Assembly (NCBI GenBank): GCA_008973525.1
Contig: WACJ01000260.1
Location: forward strand, 186,001-250,000
Reading direction: 5' to 3'
Length of the DNA stretch: 64,000 nt
From: Stenopsyche tienmushanensis
Taxonomy: Eukaryota > Arthropoda > Insecta > Trichoptera > Stenopsychidae
A program made the translations under genes and the position numbers. Each line of letters starts with the position of its first letter. Positions within the stretch are counted from its first letter, which is position 1. Shown here piece by piece: positions 60,647 to 64,000 of the stretch. The notes beneath the pieces are model-generated. The model did no database searches. It had not been told where the DNA came from and saw only the letters and a list, made by a program, of their open reading frames with translations.

Positions 60647-63035
60647 TTAAAATCTGAACTTTAGCCTGTGAAAACAGTTATATAGTGCTCTAATTAATCT
60701 TATCAAATAATGTTTGACATGCCGGGACTGACTCTGAGAACGTAAAGAAAGTACAGCAAGAACCGCCACAATTGCTGCACCGCCGCATCCGTATGACACT
60801 GCTTTTCGATAAAAATCTGTATCTGCATCCTCTGCTCTATAATCAAAACAATTATTTTATTATCAAAATAAATAAACTTAATATCAAATATTAAATTACT
60901 ATATCTTACAAATGTTCGATTAATATCACAGCCAACCCATTCGCAAGTTTATCCGTAAAACTCATCGCGCCGTACACAAACGCAGCCGTATTAGTGGCAT
61001 TGCCGATCAAAACAGTAGTGAAACTTAAACTCGTTACTAAAATTAATGCTCCACCAGCACCTATGTAATCGAATAAAATCAATTGATGTTTCCTTTCTTA
61101 GATTAACAGTTGAATATAATTTTTTATTTAATATGATTACCGAAAACTATCACAACTCCATAAATTCCATATGTAGAATAAAAGGATCCATTAGCAAAAT
61201 ATATCAATATGCATCCACTGATACATACTATGGCGCCTAAAATGTATGCTCCCTAAAAATAAAAATGTATCATCAATTTTAATCAAATCATACAAATACA
61301 AATATATACGGTAAGACCCTGTTTAATGCTTATTCAATATTATGCAATGTATTGGAATATTGGATCAAATACTAAATTTTTTCAGACACATTGTTCGCCG
61401 GGATGGAGAAAATTTAGAAAAACTAGTGATGTTGGGCAGTGTATCGGGGAAGAGAGGAAGAGAACGATCACCACGAAGATGGTACGACCAAGTGAAGGTG
61501 ACAACTCAACCCTCGCTATAGTCCTGTGGAGGGTGGAAGACGGGAATGGCTGAATAGACGTGGTTCGGAAACAAGACGATAAATAGTCCATGGGATATTT
61601 TAGCAAAAACTACAATATCATGGACGCTGTAGACAATATCAAACTTTCCTGAAACGAAATAACCAAGAAACGCTTGAAAGAAGTATGGAAGAATGTATGA
61701 CCGGAGCTAAGCAAGGATGTCGACACAAAATAATTCATTGTTGAAGTCGACGAAATCGTCACGCTAGCTAATGAAACAGGTTTCGATGATATAAATGCAC
61801 GGAATATTGAAGAATTATTGCAAGAACAACAAGTGCACTAAGATGACGAAATTAGAGTTTTTGTAGATGAGGAGCAATTGGAACTTTTAACAGGGAAGAA
61901 AAAAATTATACATTTTCTTATTCTCTCTTCTATTTCACCTATCCCCATTATTTATGTATTACAATTACCTCGTTTTATGCTGTTTTGTTCAGTACTGAAT
62001 CTTATTGGAACGTATCCCACACATTGAGCAAGGTCTTACCGTATTTCGATAATAAATTTATACTTAATTTCAAATGCGATAAAAACGTAAAGATTTTATT
62101 TACTTTTATTTATAAAAGTTCTAATTGAAAATATACACTTATTTTTATCAAAAACTAATTTAATTAAAATATTACCTTTCTTCCTAAAATTCGATTGATT
62201 GGACGTACAACTAATGAGGTCAAAAACGATGATAAATACATCACAAGTGGTACTGATGCCAATGTTACACCAGGCAATGCCAAAGTTTTATGCAAATACA
62301 AAGGTGTGAATATTTGTGTTAGATTGACAAAAAGTCGCGTACACATATAGATGACTCCCACCTAAAATCGATAAAACCGTATTAATCATTTTGATATTTT
62401 AAAATTGTACAGAATTTTACTTACTAGATCGTACCAGAATAATGCACATTTCTTATGACATAAATTTAAATCTAATAAATATTCGTGTTCCATTTAAAAT
62501 CAAATTAATATTCCATATCAGCAAATATAACGATAAATAACAACCTGATAAAACATCATGCTTTTCAGCATTGCTTTGTGTGACGCAGGTTTCGCAGTGT
62601 CACTTGATGAACTTTGGAGTAAGGGAGACGTTTCACATAACATATTCGAAGGCGTTGGTTCTCGTAATAAACAATGAAATAATAGTGATGTCACGGCTCC
62701 TACGCTGATTCCAACTGCAACCACTTGATGAAATTTATATGCATCATCAGGGCCTATCTACAAACACCATAATCGAACAAAATAATACAAATAAAATTTA
62801 TAATTGCATTCATTTCATTGTTTGTTGTATCTATTCATATATTATTCATATGAACAAATTCCATATTTTTAGCAGTATTACTAATGAAATATTTTTATTG
62901 TTACTAAATACAAGCTATTGAAAACAGATGTATGCATAAATAAAACCAACCTGCTGATCAGATTCAGATGTGATATGAAGCACTATCCAAGTAACAACGT
63001 ATACTAATACATTAGAAAATACTGTGAAACTATAT
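60647..63035 (-). CDS. MFSD12: MFSD12-like major facilitator transporter, 3' part (5' end outside window)
   Basis: Six exons, 63035-62951, 62757-62545, 62361-62176, 61252-61141, 61060-60910 and 60836-60647 (stop TAA), join in frame and give about 260 C-terminal residues. The peptide [14 protein letters not shown] with P-L-Y-L following, a loop with [12 protein letters not shown] before H-K-A-M-L-K-S-M, and five or more hydrophobic helices match the C-terminal half of MFSD12, a lysosome/melanosome membrane transporter implicated in cysteine import. Upstream exons lie beyond 64,000. Introns carry a pogo-like element (61309-62041) and a hAT MITE (63385-63705). An alternative last exon may exist at 58276-58331. 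Confidence 0.85.
61309..62041 (+). mobile_element. Tigger/pogo-like element with TA duplication, containing a non-LTR scrap
   Basis: Inverted termini CGGTAAGACCCTGTTTAATG and CGGTAAGACCTTGCTCAATG (right end inverted) are flanked by TA at both sides. The right part (61,640-61,880) encodes a Tigger/jerky-type C-terminus (L-K-K-V-W-K-N-V, then [13 protein letters not shown]). The left part (61,385-61,600) reads like the end of an RTE/CR1-type retrotransposon ORF ([16 protein letters not shown]), so a second element has inserted. Both are dead. Confidence 0.75.
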
Positions 63036-63384
63036 CTGAAATTAGAAAATAGTCATAGTTATAAAAAAAAACCTGCGCTAAATAGAAGCTGAAAAAAAAT
63101 CATCAACAATATTTTTTTTATAGAAGCAAAAAAAAATCCCTCCTAAACTGTAAACAATTCATAATTTTACAAATGATGAATTGCGCTTTAAAAAATTTAG
63201 ATGGAATGAATAAGTTTAGACCCAAAATAAAGACTATACATTGGCCCTTCTAATTATTTTATATTCAAACTAATAAAATAATAGTTTAGAGATAAATTCA
63301 TATATTCAGATTTAAAACAACAATGGCATTGAAAACTACGGATAAATCAATAAAATTGTAATTTAATAAAATTATATTGTATAT

Positions 63385-63705
63385 CAGCAGTCGGCAACCA
63401 TTTTGGGCTCACGGACCACTAAATGGGTTCAAATTCACGGGCTGTAAGTGCTTCAAAAATCTCCAACCTGGTTGTTCTACACTACAAATTAAGCGAAGAA
63501 AGCAGTTATTCAATCCTGACAAAACAGAGTACGAGTACTTTGTTTGTATTATATTATCAGTAAAATTGCCAAGTCGAATTGAATAATACAATGAGTTTTC
63601 GCCATTTTTGTTATCTGATTATCAATATCTTAAAATTTATAATAACGCCTGATTTCTCTGCGGACCACCAAAATTTTCCCGCGGACCATACTTTGCCGAC
63701 CGCTG
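63385..63705. mobile_element. hAT MITE (CAGCGGTCGGCAA type)
   Basis: The ends CAGCAGTCGGCAACC and inverted CAGCGGTCGGCAAAG continue into the GGTCCGCGG..CCAC words typical of this widespread hAT terminus. Flanks TTGTATAT and TTCTATAT are an 8-bp duplication with one mismatch. It is non-coding and 321 bp long, in the presumed 5' intron of the MFSD12-like gene. 63,706-64,000 shows no supported exon. Confidence 0.85.
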
Positions 63706-64000
63706 TTCTATATGGACTATAATTTACTTTTGGTCCCCAAGTGCGTTTTAAAAATAAATAGCGTAAAGCAATGTGCCAATATATATATATGTAACACCAG
63801 TTTAAATTAAGTATTTTTCTTATCATCACAGAATAATATTTAAAGAGGTAATAAAAGTGAGATATTACATAGTACCACATGAAGATTCGGTATTTCAGAT
63901 TGTCAAAGATCGACTGTGATTGAGAAAGTCCTGTGCAATATTTTAAAAGTTCGACTATATGAAATTGATAAAGGTACTGTAGACTTTAAATAGAGAGTCA

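Noticed and set aside
63860..63960. Possible further upstream exon of the MFSD12-like gene
   Set aside because: A protein-like minus-strand frame ends at a GTACTA donor, but splicing to 63035 would create a TGA stop, so it is not supported.

Overview
The window is AT-rich eukaryotic DNA from an arthropod, most likely an insect. The genes are split by short introns with GT-AG (and some GC-AG) boundaries. They include a caspase relative, beta-integrins, the complex I assembly factor NDUFAF2 and an MFSD12-type transporter. DNA transposons (mariner, hAT, pogo/Tigger, piggyBac), R1-like non-LTR retrotransposons, LTR pieces and a tRNA-derived SINE fill most of the remaining space. I cannot assign an insect order from sequence alone. 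No prokaryotic features, CRISPR arrays, rRNA or intact tRNA genes were seen.

Layout. 1-14,560 is gene-poor and made largely of decayed transposons: a piggyBac relic, several mariners, two copies of one hAT family, and a MITE family with TA target sites. 14,566-18,499 (minus) is a caspase homologue in at least five exons whose two catalytic residues are both replaced. 18,690-21,480 is repeats, ending in a solo LTR. 21,769-33,464 (minus) holds a 24-exon beta-integrin locus that reads in frame as ONE protein of about 1,381 residues with two successive beta-I/EGF ectodomain blocks and a single C-terminal membrane anchor. 33,465-38,140 is transposon debris. 38,141-46,315 (minus) is a complete, conventional 12-exon beta-integrin of 810 residues. 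46,320-53,980 carries repeats around the first of two near-identical genes for a 191-residue secreted cysteine-rich protein (48,115-49,073 and 53,983-54,941, plus). NDUFAF2 follows at 55,834-56,663 (plus). The 3' part of an MFSD12-like transporter (60,647-63,035, minus) runs off the right edge.

How the genes relate. The caspase relative and both integrin loci lie on the same strand. The integrin loci are paralogues: corresponding introns sit at the same places, including an unusual GC-AG intron found in all three beta-I copies. The double integrin has eroded metal-binding residues and a short cytoplasmic tail without an NPxY motif, whereas the conventional integrin keeps both. The strongest candidates for new biology are the tandem double-headed integrin and the catalytically dead caspase. 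Exon coordinates were worked out by hand from splice signals and reading-frame continuity; no alignment or transcript data were available.
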